Positions 15,809 through 23,538 of a stretch of 64,000 nucleotides of DNA are shown here, one piece after another (positions within the stretch are counted from its first letter, which is position 1; the number at the start of each line of letters is the position of its first letter). The stretch is from an uncultured Sphingopyxis sp. (GTDB lineage: Bacteria > Pseudomonadota > Alphaproteobacteria > Sphingomonadales > Sphingomonadaceae), in assembly GCF_900078365.1 (NCBI RefSeq), contig NZ_LT598653.1:3977501-4041500 (forward strand), in the 5' to 3' direction. Below the pieces are notes generated by a model. It did no database searches. It saw only the letters and a list, made by a program, of their open reading frames with translations, and was not told the origin of the DNA. The position numbers and the translations under genes were made by a program.

Positions 15809-16246
15809 ATGCGGATGATCGCGGTGGCTTTGGCGGTGCTGGTGGCGGCGAGCCCTGCGGCGCGCGTCGACGATCTCGGCTGGCTCGCGGGCGCGTGGGT
15901 CGGCGAGGCCGACGGGCGCTGGACCGAGGAGAGCTGGACGCCTCCGCGCGGCGGGGTGATGCTGGGGGTGAGCCGCTCGGGGCGCGGTGAGGAACTGCGC
16001 GAATATGAGTTCATCCGCATCGCGCGCGGCGGCGATGGCGCGATTTCCTATATCGCGATGCCGCAAGGCGGGGCGCCGGTGGCGTTCGCGCTGGTGCGGC
16101 GGGAGCGGACGCGCGCGATCTTCGAGAATGTGGCGCACGATTATCCGCAGCGCATCGAATATGTCCGCGACGGCGACGTGCTGACCGCGACGATTTCGGC
16201 GATCGACGGGACGAAGGCGCGGCGCTGGACCTATCGGCGGCGCTGA
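15809..16246 (+). CDS. Exported DUF6265 family protein
   Basis: The start at 15809, after GAGGGAGGGG, gives 145 residues with a signal peptide of about 18. The mature part matches DUF6265: LGWLAGAWVGEADG, then EESWTPPRGGVMLGVSRS, YEFIRI, and FENVAHDYPQRIEY. The family is a small lipocalin-like beta barrel of unknown role. It lies opposite thiC and is a single gene. Confidence 0.82.
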   Translation: MRMIAVALAVLVAASPAARVDDLGWLAGAWVGEADGRWTEESWTPPRGGVMLGVSRSGRGEELREYEFIRIARGGDGAISYIAMPQGGAPVAFALVRRERTRAIFENVAHDYPQRIEYVRDGDVLTATISAIDGTKARRWTYRRR

Positions 16247-16268
16247 CGCCGGGCGCGCATCCCGGCCC

Positions 16269-16727
16269 TCAGCCCGTGCGGCGCGCGAGCCAGACGCCGG
16301 CGATCATCAGCGCGATGCCTGCGACGCGCTTGAGGTCGATCGCCGAGCGCATCGCGCCGAACAGACCGAAATGGTCGATCGTCGCGGCGCTGATCAACTG
16401 GCCGACGAGCACGAAGAAGATCGCGTTGCCGACGCCGAATTTCGGCGCGATGAAGGTCACCGCGATGACGTAGAAGGCGACGAACAGCCCGCCGAAGTAG
16501 AATGGGGCCGGAATGTCCGACGTGAAGCGGATCTGGCCGATCGAGGCGGTCATCAGCGCGCCGGCGGTGGCGATCAGGAAAGCGAGGCCGAAGAGGATCA
16601 TCGACGCCGCCATCGGGCTGCCGAGCCGCGCGCCGAGGCCGCCGTTCAATGCCGCGAGGATCGGGATGCCGACCCCGGTCAGGAACATGATCGTCGCAAA
16701 GGCGGGGGCGGCGTTGTTCGCGGTCAT
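16269..16727 (-). CDS. DMT-superfamily (DUF606/YdcZ-like) transporter
   Basis: The 152-residue product has five hydrophobic segments and the pattern ILAALNGGLGARLGSPM near the N-terminus, the hallmark of the DUF606/YdcZ half-size transporters. The later FGGLFVAFYVIAVTFIAP also fits. Such proteins are inner-membrane and are thought to act as dimers. The start overlaps the stop of the tautomerase gene by ATGA. With the upstream GST and tautomerase genes it forms a cassette. A role in handling an electrophilic or aromatic compound is a guess from context. Confidence 0.85.
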   Translation of the reverse strand: MTANNAAPAFATIMFLTGVGIPILAALNGGLGARLGSPMAASMILFGLAFLIATAGALMTASIGQIRFTSDIPAPFYFGGLFVAFYVIAVTFIAPKFGVGNAIFFVLVGQLISAATIDHFGLFGAMRSAIDLKRVAGIALMIAGVWLARRTG

Positions 16728-16945
16728 GGCTTTTGCGCCTTCGCGGCCTGCGCGGCGCGATAGTCGAGGACGGGCAGCCCGCCGATCCCCCAATTTTCGA
16801 ACTCGACCTCGTCGATGGTGACGACGGTGGTCGCGGGATTCTTGGCGAGGACGCGCTGGAGCAGGTCGGTGACGCCGGCGATCAGCTCGGCCTTCTGCTC
16901 CGCCGTCGCGCCTTCGCGGGTGATCCGGATATTGACGTAGGGCAT
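16724..16945 (-). CDS. 4-oxalocrotonate tautomerase family protein
   Basis: I choose the second of two adjacent ATGs (16945), since the family uses an N-terminal proline as catalytic base and only this start gives Met-Pro. The mature sequence then begins PYVNIRITREG. The product has 73 residues. The GG-x-P motif near the end (GIGGLPVLDY) fits the family. These enzymes catalyse keto-enol isomerisation of unsaturated acids. GGAGG lies eight bases before the chosen ATG. The gene overlaps GST upstream (TGATG) and the transporter downstream (ATGA). Confidence 0.88.
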   Translation of the reverse strand: MPYVNIRITREGATAEQKAELIAGVTDLLQRVLAKNPATTVVTIDEVEFENWGIGGLPVLDYRAAQAAKAQKP

Positions 16946-17553
16946 CATTCACCTCCTTCGGCCGGCCAGCCCGGCATCGCGGGAAAATCCGGCAGCGCGG
17001 CGATCCGGCGCGTCCAGTCGCGGATCGCCGGCCAGTCGTCAAGGTCGAGCCCGGCGTCGCCGATCAGCGCCAGATAGGGGCTCGCCGCGAGGTCGGCGAT
17101 GGTCAGGCGGCCGCCGACGAGCCAGTCCCGCCCCGCGAGATGCGCCTCGACGACCGGCAGGATGCGCATCGCGACCGCAGCCGCGCGCTCGCGGTCGACC
17201 GACCAGCCGAACAGGCGCTCGGCGCGCAGCAGCGCGGGGCCGTTGAAAATCTCGTTCGCCGCGTGCGAAAGCCAGACCATGATCGCGCCGCGCTCCTGGG
17301 GTGTGCGCCCGTCCCACTCGCCGGGCCGGTGCCGCGCAGCGAGATAGGCGAGGATCGCCTGGCTGTCGCGCAAGATGAAATCGCCTTCGACATAGACGGG
17401 AATCTGCGCCATCGGGTTGAGCGCGCGGAAGGCGTCGGTCCGGCGCGCGGCCGCGTCGGTCGCCCGCTCGTCCCAATCGAGGCCGAGGAAGGCGAGCGCC
17501 ATCCGCACCTTGTGGGCATTGCCCGATAGTTCGGACGCATAGAGGCGGATCAT
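16945..17553 (-). CDS. Glutathione S-transferase family protein
   Basis: The 202-residue product starts at 17553 after AAGGAGA. Its N-terminal thioredoxin-like domain has MIRLYASELSGNAHKV, then NPMAQIPVYVEGDFILRDSQAILAY, in which the cis-Pro (QIPV) and the Asp-Ser pair bind glutathione. The helical C-terminal domain has the N-capping box LTIADLAA. The Ser/Asn near residue 10-12 would activate the thiol. It leads a three-gene cassette with tautomerase and transporter genes, all with overlapping ends. Confidence 0.93.
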   Translation of the reverse strand: MIRLYASELSGNAHKVRMALAFLGLDWDERATDAAARRTDAFRALNPMAQIPVYVEGDFILRDSQAILAYLAARHRPGEWDGRTPQERGAIMVWLSHAANEIFNGPALLRAERLFGWSVDRERAAAVAMRILPVVEAHLAGRDWLVGGRLTIADLAASPYLALIGDAGLDLDDWPAIRDWTRRIAALPDFPAMPGWPAEGGE

Positions 17554-17587
17554 GTTCAGTCTCCTTTTTGGGCAAATTTTGACGAAC

Positions 17588-17668
17588 CCGCACCAGCCCG
17601 CTCCCCCGCCCGGCCTCCCAAACAGTTTATGCTCATGGGAGGTCGGGTGGGGGAGCGGGCTGGTGCGG
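17588..17668. repeat. Long palindrome overlapping the end of the flavoprotein gene
   Basis: Arms at 17588-17620 and 17636-17668 are complementary over 33 bases with two mismatches, both compatible with G-U pairing, and enclose a 15-base centre. The right arm forms the last 12 codons of the adjacent PNPOx-type gene. The sequence is unlike the GCGAAGGCGGG-type repeats, so it is a separate family. Confidence 0.85.
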
Positions 17669-18280
17669 TATTGAACGAAGCGCGGCAAGCTCGGCGCGCA
17701 GCTGGTTGAGCTCGGCCGCCATCGGGCGGACCGCGGCGGAAATCTCGGCCTCGGTGAAGCGCGGGGTGATATGCTGCGAGCAATTCCATTCCCAGCCGAT
17801 CACGTCGATGAGGAAGGCGCGCTCGGGCGTTGCGCGATAGCCTTCGGGCATCAGCGCGGTGACCGTGGCGGGATCGTCGGCGAGTTCGACGATCGCCGCA
17901 TGGCCGACGAGCTTCAGCCGCTCGCGGTTCGGATAATCCATCAGGAAGAGCGAGACGCGGTCGTTGCCCGTCAGGTTCGCGGTGCTGATATATTGTCTGT
18001 TGCCGCGATAGTCGGCGAAGCCGATGCGATTGCCCGCGATATGGCGGAGGAACCCGGCGGGGCCGCCGCGATGCTGCATATAGGGCCAGCCGTCGGCGGT
18101 GACGCTCGCCATATAGAAGCTGTCGCGGAGCGCGATATAGCCCAGTTCCTTCGCGGTCAGCGCGTCGGGGGTGCCGTCGGCGCCGGCGTCCATCTTGATA
18201 TAGGCGGCGCGCGAGCCATGGCGTTCCTGCAGCGCCTTCACCGTGTCGTTGAACAAAATGTGCCGGTAATTTCGCGCCAT
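17633..18280 (-). CDS. Pyridoxamine 5'-phosphate oxidase family (FMN-binding) protein
   Basis: The 215-residue product has the split-barrel flavin-binding pattern: DSFYMASVTADGWPYMQHRGG near residue 53, then RIGFADYRGNRQYISTANL and VSLFLMDYPNRERLKLVG. It is like the general-stress FMN proteins and not the true PdxH. The last part (RSIPHQPAPPPDLP) is encoded by one arm of a palindromic repeat and is probably not part of the fold. It is divergently arranged with a LysR gene 93 bases away, which may control it. Confidence 0.88.
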   Translation of the reverse strand: MARNYRHILFNDTVKALQERHGSRAAYIKMDAGADGTPDALTAKELGYIALRDSFYMASVTADGWPYMQHRGGPAGFLRHIAGNRIGFADYRGNRQYISTANLTGNDRVSLFLMDYPNRERLKLVGHAAIVELADDPATVTALMPEGYRATPERAFLIDVIGWEWNCSQHITPRFTEAEISAAVRPMAAELNQLRAELAALRSIPHQPAPPPDLP

Positions 18281-18373
18281 CGGCCGCTCCTTTCGGACCG
18301 ATAGCTAGGGCGTTGCAGAGCGAGTGTTAATCGGCGAAGATCGAACAAGTTAATTCCGATAAATGGAATAATC

Positions 18374-19264
18374 ATGGACCGCCTCACAACGCTCGAAATG
18401 TTCGTCGCGGTCGCGAGCGAGGGTGGTTTCGCCGCGGCGGCGCGCAAGCTGAGCAGCTCGCCGCCCGCGGTGACGCGCGGGATCGCGGCGCTCGAGGCGC
18501 GGCTGGGGACGCGCCTGTTCCTCCGCTCGACGCGTGCGGTCGCGCTGACCGACGCGGGCGCGGCCTTTCTGGAGCAGGCGCGGCGCATTCTCGCCGAACT
18601 CGCGGGGGCCGAGCGCGAGCTGCGCGGCGCCGGGGCCGAGCCGCGCGGGCAACTGCACTTGACCGCGCCGGTGATGTTCGGGCGGCTGCATGTGCTGCCG
18701 GTCGTCGGCGCGCTGATGGCGCAGCATCGCGAGTTGACGGTGCGGATGATGCTGATCGACCGCAATGTCCGCATCGTCGAGGAAGGGATCGACGTCGCGG
18801 TGCGGATCGGACCGCTCGCCGATTCGGCGCTCAAAGCGGTACGGATCGGCCGGGTGCGCCAGATGCTCGTCGCGAGCCCCGCCTATCTCGCGCGGCGCGG
18901 GCCGCCGGCGACGGTCGGTGACCTGGCGAACCACGAACTGATCGGCACGATGGGGCCGCGCTGGACGGCCGAATGGCAATTCGCGTCGCGGCGCTGGCGG
19001 CTCGACGTTCCGCCGCGGCTCGTGCTCAACACCGTCGATAGCGTGCTCGCGGCGGCCGAGGCGGGGCTGGGGATCGCCAATCTGTTGAGCTATCAGCTCG
19101 CCGAGGCGGTCGACGCCGGGCGGTTGATCGCGCTGCTGTCCGATGAAGCGCCGCCGCCGCTGCCGGTCCACCTGCTGTTCGACCCGTCGCGCGCGGGCTT
19201 GCCGTCGGTGCGGTCCTTCGTCGCCGCGATGAAGGCGCGGATGCGGATGGCGGGGTTGGATTGA
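18374..19264 (+). CDS. LysR family transcriptional regulator
   Basis: The 296-residue protein has the LysR N-terminal winged helix (LTTLEMFVAVASEGGFAAAA then LSSSPPAVTRGIAALEARLG) and a C-terminal substrate-binding domain. Its length is standard. LysR regulators usually act on the divergent neighbour, here the PNPOx-family gene at 17633-18280. The 93-base shared control region is the likely binding site. The inducer is unknown. Confidence 0.94.
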   Translation: MDRLTTLEMFVAVASEGGFAAAARKLSSSPPAVTRGIAALEARLGTRLFLRSTRAVALTDAGAAFLEQARRILAELAGAERELRGAGAEPRGQLHLTAPVMFGRLHVLPVVGALMAQHRELTVRMMLIDRNVRIVEEGIDVAVRIGPLADSALKAVRIGRVRQMLVASPAYLARRGPPATVGDLANHELIGTMGPRWTAEWQFASRRWRLDVPPRLVLNTVDSVLAAAEAGLGIANLLSYQLAEAVDAGRLIALLSDEAPPPLPVHLLFDPSRAGLPSVRSFVAAMKARMRMAGLD

Positions 19265-19317
19265 GGGGGCGGAGGGCGGTTTTGGGTGGTGAGCGGCCGT
19301 CGGGTTCTAATAATAAT

Positions 19318-19445
19318 CCCCTCCCCTTCAGGGGAGGGGTTGGGGTGGGGGCTATCGGCCTTGCGCGAGGCCGATAGCCCCCACCCCACTGCGACTAGGC
19401 AGCAAGCTGCCAAGTCTTCGTTTCCCCTCCCCTGAAGGGGAGGGG
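19318..19445 (+). repeat. Composite palindromic element, copy 1 (128 bp)
   Basis: The ends are CCCCTCCCCTTCAGGGGAGG-type hairpins at 19318-19340 and 19425-19445. Inside are a second hairpin (GCTATCGGCC/GGCCGATAGC), a G/C-rich pair (GGGGTGGGGG/CCCCCACCCC), and the motif GCGACTA-[GGCAGC-AA-GCTGCC]-AAGTC. Related copies are at 51930, 53908 (inverted) and, diverged, 23321. Confidence 0.9.
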
Positions 19446-19492
19446 CTTGACTAGGAGAGGGCAGCAATCGGCCGATTGCGGACACCCCAACG

Positions 19493-19520
19493 AAAAAGGG
19501 CGGCCCCATCGGGACCGCCC
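19493..19520 (-). terminator. Rho-independent terminator after rplT
   Basis: On the minus strand GGGCGGTCCC pairs with GGGGCCGCCC around a short loop, followed by TTTTT. It lies 30 bases after the rplT stop. Confidence 0.9.
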
Positions 19521-19549
19521 TTGATTTCGTTCGCCTTGACTGAAAAGCG

Positions 19550-19915
19550 TCAGGCCGCCTTGGGCAGCGCCGCCTTCGCCTGCGCGATGATCGCGGTGAA
19601 CACGCCACCTTCGTTCATCGCCAGGTCGGCCATGACCTTGCGGTCGAGTTCGATGCCGGCGAGCTTCACGCCGTGCATGAACTGCGAATAGGTCAGGCCT
19701 TCGGCGCGGACGGCGGCGTTGATGCGCTGGATCCACAGGGCGCGGAAGCTCCGCTTCTTGACCTTGCGGTCGCGATAGGCGTACTGGCCGGCCTTTTCGA
19801 CCGCCTGCTTGGCGATACGGATCGTATTCTTGCGACGACCATAATAGCCCTTCGCCTGATCCAGAATCCGCTTGTGCTTGGCGTGCGTGGTCGTGCCGCG
19901 TTTGATGCGTGACAT
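19550..19915 (-). CDS. rplT: 50S ribosomal protein L20
   Basis: The 121-residue protein matches L20 along its length: MSRIKRGTTTHAKHKRIL at the start and VKLAGIELDRKVMADLA near the end. L20 binds 23S rRNA early in 50S assembly and in other bacteria represses its own operon by binding the leader mRNA. It follows rpmI after 13 bases on the same strand. infC, the usual first gene, is not adjacent. A strong terminator ends the operon. Confidence 0.98.
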   Translation of the reverse strand: MSRIKRGTTTHAKHKRILDQAKGYYGRRKNTIRIAKQAVEKAGQYAYRDRKVKKRSFRALWIQRINAAVRAEGLTYSQFMHGVKLAGIELDRKVMADLAMNEGGVFTAIIAQAKAALPKAA

Positions 19916-19928
19916 CGTCTAGCGCTCC

Positions 19929-20132
19929 TTACTTCAGGCCGTAGGGCGCCCAGAGGCGCACATGGGCCGCGTCCGAATCGCTGAGCACGCTGGTGCCGCG
20001 GTTGGTGCGGATATATTTCGAGTTGTGCGAAATCAGGCGGTGGCGCTTGCCGGCGACGCCGTGCTTCACCTTGCCCGAAGCGGTGAATTTGAAGCGTTTC
20101 TTCACACCGCTCTTGGTCTTCATCTTGGGCAT
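19929..20132 (-). CDS. rpmI: 50S ribosomal protein L35
   Basis: The 67-residue basic protein MPKMKTKSGVKKRFKFTASG is typical of L35. An AAGGAG ribosome site precedes it. It forms a two-gene operon with rplT. The leader carries a stable hairpin at 20158-20192. Confidence 0.97.
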   Translation of the reverse strand: MPKMKTKSGVKKRFKFTASGKVKHGVAGKRHRLISHNSKYIRTNRGTSVLSDSDAAHVRLWAPYGLK

Positions 20133-20157
20133 TTTGGTCTCCTTTGAAGTCCGTTTG

Positions 20158-20192
20158 GTGTCGGCCTGGCAGCCCTTTCAGCCAGCCGACAC
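20158..20192 (-). promoter_or_regulatory. Leader hairpin upstream of rpmI-rplT
   Basis: GTGTCGGC-C-TGGC and GCCAGCCGACAC pair with one bulged base around the loop agccctttca. It ends about 25 bases before the rpmI start and has no T-run. It may be a processing or L20-binding site, which is inference only. Confidence 0.45.
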
Positions 20193-20246
20193 AATCGGAA
20201 GCGGCGCGCTTAGGTGGATTCGCCCGGAAATGCAAGCGTTGTGGGA

Positions 20247-20597
20247 TCAAAAACTCGCGCCGTCGACCTTCTGGATATTCAGCGCGTCGAGGTCGGCGCC
20301 CGGAACGCAGCGCAGGTTCACCGCCGCCATCTTCGATCCATCGGGGCCAGTGCCCACCGAAAAGCTCTGGCACCCGCAGGCGTCGCAGAATTGATGGTCG
20401 ATATTATGCTTGTTGAACTTGTACGACGTCAGCCGCTCGGCGCCGCTCTCGAGCCGGAACTGGTCGATGGGGACGAAGCTGAGTAAAAAACCCTTACGTC
20501 GGCAGTGCGAGCAGTTGCAGCTCATCGCCGTGTCGGGAATGTCGCCTTCGACGCTGTAGGTCACCGCGCCGCAGTGACAGCTTCCTTCATAAGCCAT
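20247..20597 (-). CDS. GFA family (glutathione-dependent formaldehyde-activating) protein
   Basis: The 116-residue product has the Cys-rich pattern of GFA/CENP-V domains: GSCHCGAVTY (Cys7, Cys9), MSCNCSHCRRKG (Cys27, Cys29, Cys32) and FCDACGCQSF (Cys71, Cys74, Cys76). These residues bind zinc. The name comes from the Paracoccus Gfa protein, which speeds the addition of formaldehyde to glutathione, but many members have no known activity. The gene follows hisN by 17 bases on the same strand. Confidence 0.92.
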   Translation of the reverse strand: MAYEGSCHCGAVTYSVEGDIPDTAMSCNCSHCRRKGFLLSFVPIDQFRLESGAERLTSYKFNKHNIDHQFCDACGCQSFSVGTGPDGSKMAAVNLRCVPGADLDALNIQKVDGASF

Positions 20598-20614
20598 GTC
20601 CGTTCCTCTCCTTC

Positions 20615-21397
20615 TCAGTGGTGGCAGGCGAGCCCCTCGATCACATCTTCCAGCCGCGCCGGATCGCCGAGCGCAATGACATGCCCTGCACTGTCGGCGC
20701 TCAGCGGATCGCCGTTCCAGTCGCACATCGTGCCGCCGGCGCCCTCGACGATCGGCGCGAGCGCGGCGAAGTCGTGGAGCTTGAGCCCCGCCTCGACCAC
20801 CAGGTCGATATGCCCGCTCGCGAGCAGGCCGTAATTATAGCAATCGCCGCCGAAGACCATCCGCTTGTGCGACGTTTTCGCGGCGAGCGCCATGAAATGC
20901 TCGCCGTCGTGATCGCTGAAATATTGCGGCCCGGTCGTCGCGAGCACGGCGTCGGCGAGGTTTCGGCAGGCGCGCGCGCGCGCCGGGGCGCCGTTGAACA
21001 GGGTCGGTTGCCCCAGCGCGCCGACCCAGCGTTCGCCGGCGACCGGCTGGTCGATGATGCCGAGGACGGGCCAGCCGTCCTGGAGCAGCGCGATCAGCGT
21101 GCCGAAGATCGGGCGGCCGGCCATGAAGCTGACGGTGCCGTCGATCGGGTCGAGCACCCACTGGCGCGACGCTTCGGGGCGCTCGGCGCCATATTCCTCG
21201 CCGATGATGCCGTCGCGCGGCGCCTCGGCGTCGAGCAGGCGGCGCATCGCGGCTTCGGCGGCGCGGTCGGCTTCGGTCACGGGCGAGGCATCGGCCTTGG
21301 CCTCGTGGACCCAGTTCGAACGAAAGAGCGGACGGATCGCTTCGCCGGCGGCGTCGGCGAGGCGGTTGGCGAGGGCGAGGTCAGAGGTGATCGACAT
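20615..21397 (-). CDS. hisN: Inositol monophosphatase family, probable histidinol-phosphatase
   Basis: The 260-residue protein shows the Mg-binding signature of the family: Glu67 in GEEYG, the DPIDGT box at 83-88 and Asp209 in KLHDFAAL. Segments VLDPIDGTVSFMAGRPIFGTLIAL resemble actinobacterial and alphaproteobacterial HisN, which removes phosphate from histidinol phosphate. Myo-inositol or AMP-type phosphatase activity is the alternative. It is divergent from the TetR gene at 21513. Confidence 0.85.
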   Translation of the reverse strand: MSITSDLALANRLADAAGEAIRPLFRSNWVHEAKADASPVTEADRAAEAAMRRLLDAEAPRDGIIGEEYGAERPEASRQWVLDPIDGTVSFMAGRPIFGTLIALLQDGWPVLGIIDQPVAGERWVGALGQPTLFNGAPARARACRNLADAVLATTGPQYFSDHDGEHFMALAAKTSHKRMVFGGDCYNYGLLASGHIDLVVEAGLKLHDFAALAPIVEGAGGTMCDWNGDPLSADSAGHVIALGDPARLEDVIEGLACHH

Positions 21398-21512
21398 GGC
21401 TTCGCGCTAGCCCAGCCCGGGCTGCGCCGCCAGTCCATGCAAAGCTATTGCATCCCGAACAGCCCGATTTTATCGATTTTACAAATATGATCTAAATTGT
21501 AAAATCAGCGTC

Positions 21513-22055
21513 ATGCCGGGCGATTTTCCTCTCGATCCGATCGTCGCGACCTTCGCGCGCTACGGGCTGCGCAAGGCGTCGATGGAGGATGTCGCGGCGG
21601 CGCTCGGCGTGTCGCGGCAGGCGCTTTATATGCGCTTCGGATCGAAGGGCGCGCTGGTCGAATGGGCGACCGAGGGCGTGGTCGATACGTCGCTCACGGC
21701 CGCGCTTGCCGGTATCGAGCAGCCCGCGAAGACGCTCGCCGAGCGGCTGGCCGACGCGCTCGATGCGTGGGTGGGCCGGCATATGGGGGCGCTTCATGCT
21801 TCGCCGCATGGGGCGGAAATCATCGCGATGCTTCAGCGCGATCCGCCCGAGGCAGCGCGTGCGGCGGAACGGCGGCTGGTCGCGGCGATGGCCGAGGCGA
21901 TCCGCCTCAGCGGCCCCGGCTCGGCGGTGTCGCGCGCGGGGAGCATGGCGCAGGCCTTATGCTGGACGACGCGCGGGCTGGTCCATGCGGTGCCCGATCA
22001 TGCCGCCTTCCGGCGCCAGCTCGACCATATCGTCGGCGCGCTCGTCGCGCGCTGA
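21513..22055 (+). CDS. TetR/AcrR family transcriptional regulator
   Basis: The 180-residue protein has the TetR N-terminal helix-turn-helix: ATFARYGLRKASMEDVAAALGVSRQALYMRFGSK. The C-terminal helical domain is not diagnostic. It is divergent from hisN, 115 bases away. Such regulators often control a neighbouring gene or their own. The ligand is unknown. It may not regulate hisN, as that is a biosynthetic gene. Confidence 0.92.
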   Translation: MPGDFPLDPIVATFARYGLRKASMEDVAAALGVSRQALYMRFGSKGALVEWATEGVVDTSLTAALAGIEQPAKTLAERLADALDAWVGRHMGALHASPHGAEIIAMLQRDPPEAARAAERRLVAAMAEAIRLSGPGSAVSRAGSMAQALCWTTRGLVHAVPDHAAFRRQLDHIVGALVAR

Positions 22056-22104
22056 CCTGACTTAAAGCGTGGTCGACTTGGATGAGGTACTTGCGAAAAT
22101 TGGC

Positions 22105-22188
22105 GTGCCCCCGCGAAGGCGGGGGTCCATCTCCTGTCGGCTCGAAATAGCACCGATCCGAGATGGGCTCCCGCCTTCGCGGGAGCAC
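22105..22188. repeat. Dispersed palindrome, CCCCGCGAAGGCGGGG type
   Basis: Arms at 22105-22133 and 22160-22188 are complementary with a few mismatches. It lies between the TetR and prs genes, which converge. It could act as a bidirectional terminator. Confidence 0.85.
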
Positions 22189-22214
22189 ACGGCTTTAACC
22201 AAAGGGGATTATGC

Positions 22215-23150
22215 TCAATCGAACAGGCTCGAGACGCTGGTTTCGTCGGCGATGCGTTTGATCGCTTCGCCGAGCAAAGGCGCGACGGTGAGCGCGCGGA
22301 CCTTGCTGCTGTCGTTCACCGCGTCGGTCGGCATGATCGAATCGGTGATGACGAGTTCGGTGAGCTCGCTCGCATCGACGCGCGCGACCGCGCCGCCCGA
22401 CAGCACGCCATGCGTGCAATAGGCGACGACGCCCTCGGCGCCCGCGGCCTTCAATGCCGCGGCGGCGTTGCAGAGCGTGCCCGCCGAATCGACGATGTCG
22501 TCGATCAGGATGCAGAAGCGGCCCGAAACATCGCCGATGATGTTCATCACCTCCGATTCGCCGGCGCGCTCGCGGCGCTTGTCGACGATCGCGAGCGGAG
22601 CGTTGTCGAGCCGCTTGGCGAGCGCGCGCGCGCGCACGACGCCGCCGACGTCGGGCGACACGACCATCAGATTCTTGCCGCCGAAGCGCGCCTGGATGTC
22701 GGCGCTCATCACCGGCGCGGCATAGAGATTGTCGGTCGGGATGTCGAAAAAGCCCTGGATCTGCCCCGCGTGGAGGTCGATCGCGAGCACGCGGTCGGCG
22801 CCCGAGGTGGTGATCAGGTTCGCGACAAGCTTGGCCGAGATCGGCGTGCGCGGGCCGGGCTTGCGGTCCTGGCGGGCATAGCCGAAATAGGGAACGACCG
22901 CGGTGATGCGCTTTGCCGACGCGCGGCGCAGCGCGTCGTTGATGATCAGCAGTTCCATCAGATTGTCGTTCGCGGGGAAATTCGTCGGCTGGACGACGAA
23001 CACATCCTGCCCGCGGACATTCTCGTGGATCTCGACGAAAACTTCCTCGTCGGCGAAGCGGCGCACGCTCGTATCGGTGAGCGGCAGTTCGAGATAGTCC
23101 GCGATCGCGCGGGCCAGCGGCAGGTTGCTGTTGCCGGAGATGAGTTTCAT
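22215..23150 (-). CDS. prs: Ribose-phosphate pyrophosphokinase
   Basis: The 311-residue enzyme makes PRPP from ribose 5-phosphate and ATP in the cytoplasm. It has the class I start MKLISGNSNLPLA, the ATP-binding flexible loop YFGYARQDRKPGPRTPISAK, IDLHAGQIQGFFDIP and the PRPP-binding loop LIDDIVDSAGTLCNAA. Length is normal. The upstream frame is repeat sequence, so I start at 23150. Confidence 0.97.
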   Translation of the reverse strand: MKLISGNSNLPLARAIADYLELPLTDTSVRRFADEEVFVEIHENVRGQDVFVVQPTNFPANDNLMELLIINDALRRASAKRITAVVPYFGYARQDRKPGPRTPISAKLVANLITTSGADRVLAIDLHAGQIQGFFDIPTDNLYAAPVMSADIQARFGGKNLMVVSPDVGGVVRARALAKRLDNAPLAIVDKRRERAGESEVMNIIGDVSGRFCILIDDIVDSAGTLCNAAAALKAAGAEGVVAYCTHGVLSGGAVARVDASELTELVITDSIMPTDAVNDSSKVRALTVAPLLGEAIKRIADETSVSSLFD

Positions 23151-23320
23151 GGGTTGCGAAGCCCTTTCGCGCGGGGTGGGATTGCGCGCCCCCTTAGCCA
23201 GCGCGGGCGCGAAGGGGAAGGGGTAAAGGCGCCGCGGCGCGTCCTTTGGTTTTGCGCAAAGGGGAGGGAACACGAAGGGCGAAGGAAGGACGGGCGGAGA
23301 GCGGCTGACAGAGGCCATTT

Positions 23321-23443
23321 TCTCCCCTCCCGCAGGCGGGAGGGGCCGGGGGTGGGCCAGCAGCGTTGCGATGGCCCACCCCGCTGCGACTAACGAACAA
23401 AGTTCGTAAGTCTCGCTGCCCCTCCCGCCTGCGGGAGGGGAGA
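23321..23443. repeat. Composite palindromic element, diverged copy (type 2)
   Basis: Same plan as the element at 19318: outer hairpins CCCCTCCCGC/GCGGGAGGGG at both ends, an inner pair (GGTGGGCCA/TGGCCCACC), and the motif GCGACTA-[ACGAAC-AAA-GTTCGT]-AAGTC. Here the inner hairpin has different bases but keeps the pairing, which is covariation. It lies between prs and nadE, which diverge. Confidence 0.88.
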
Positions 23444-23538
23444 ATAGTTTGCAGCTCGAACGCCCGTTCCCCACCCCAAAGCCGTCCCGGGCATCGGTCT
23501 TCGGTTGAAATCGCCCGACTTGCGCCTAAACCGCTGAC

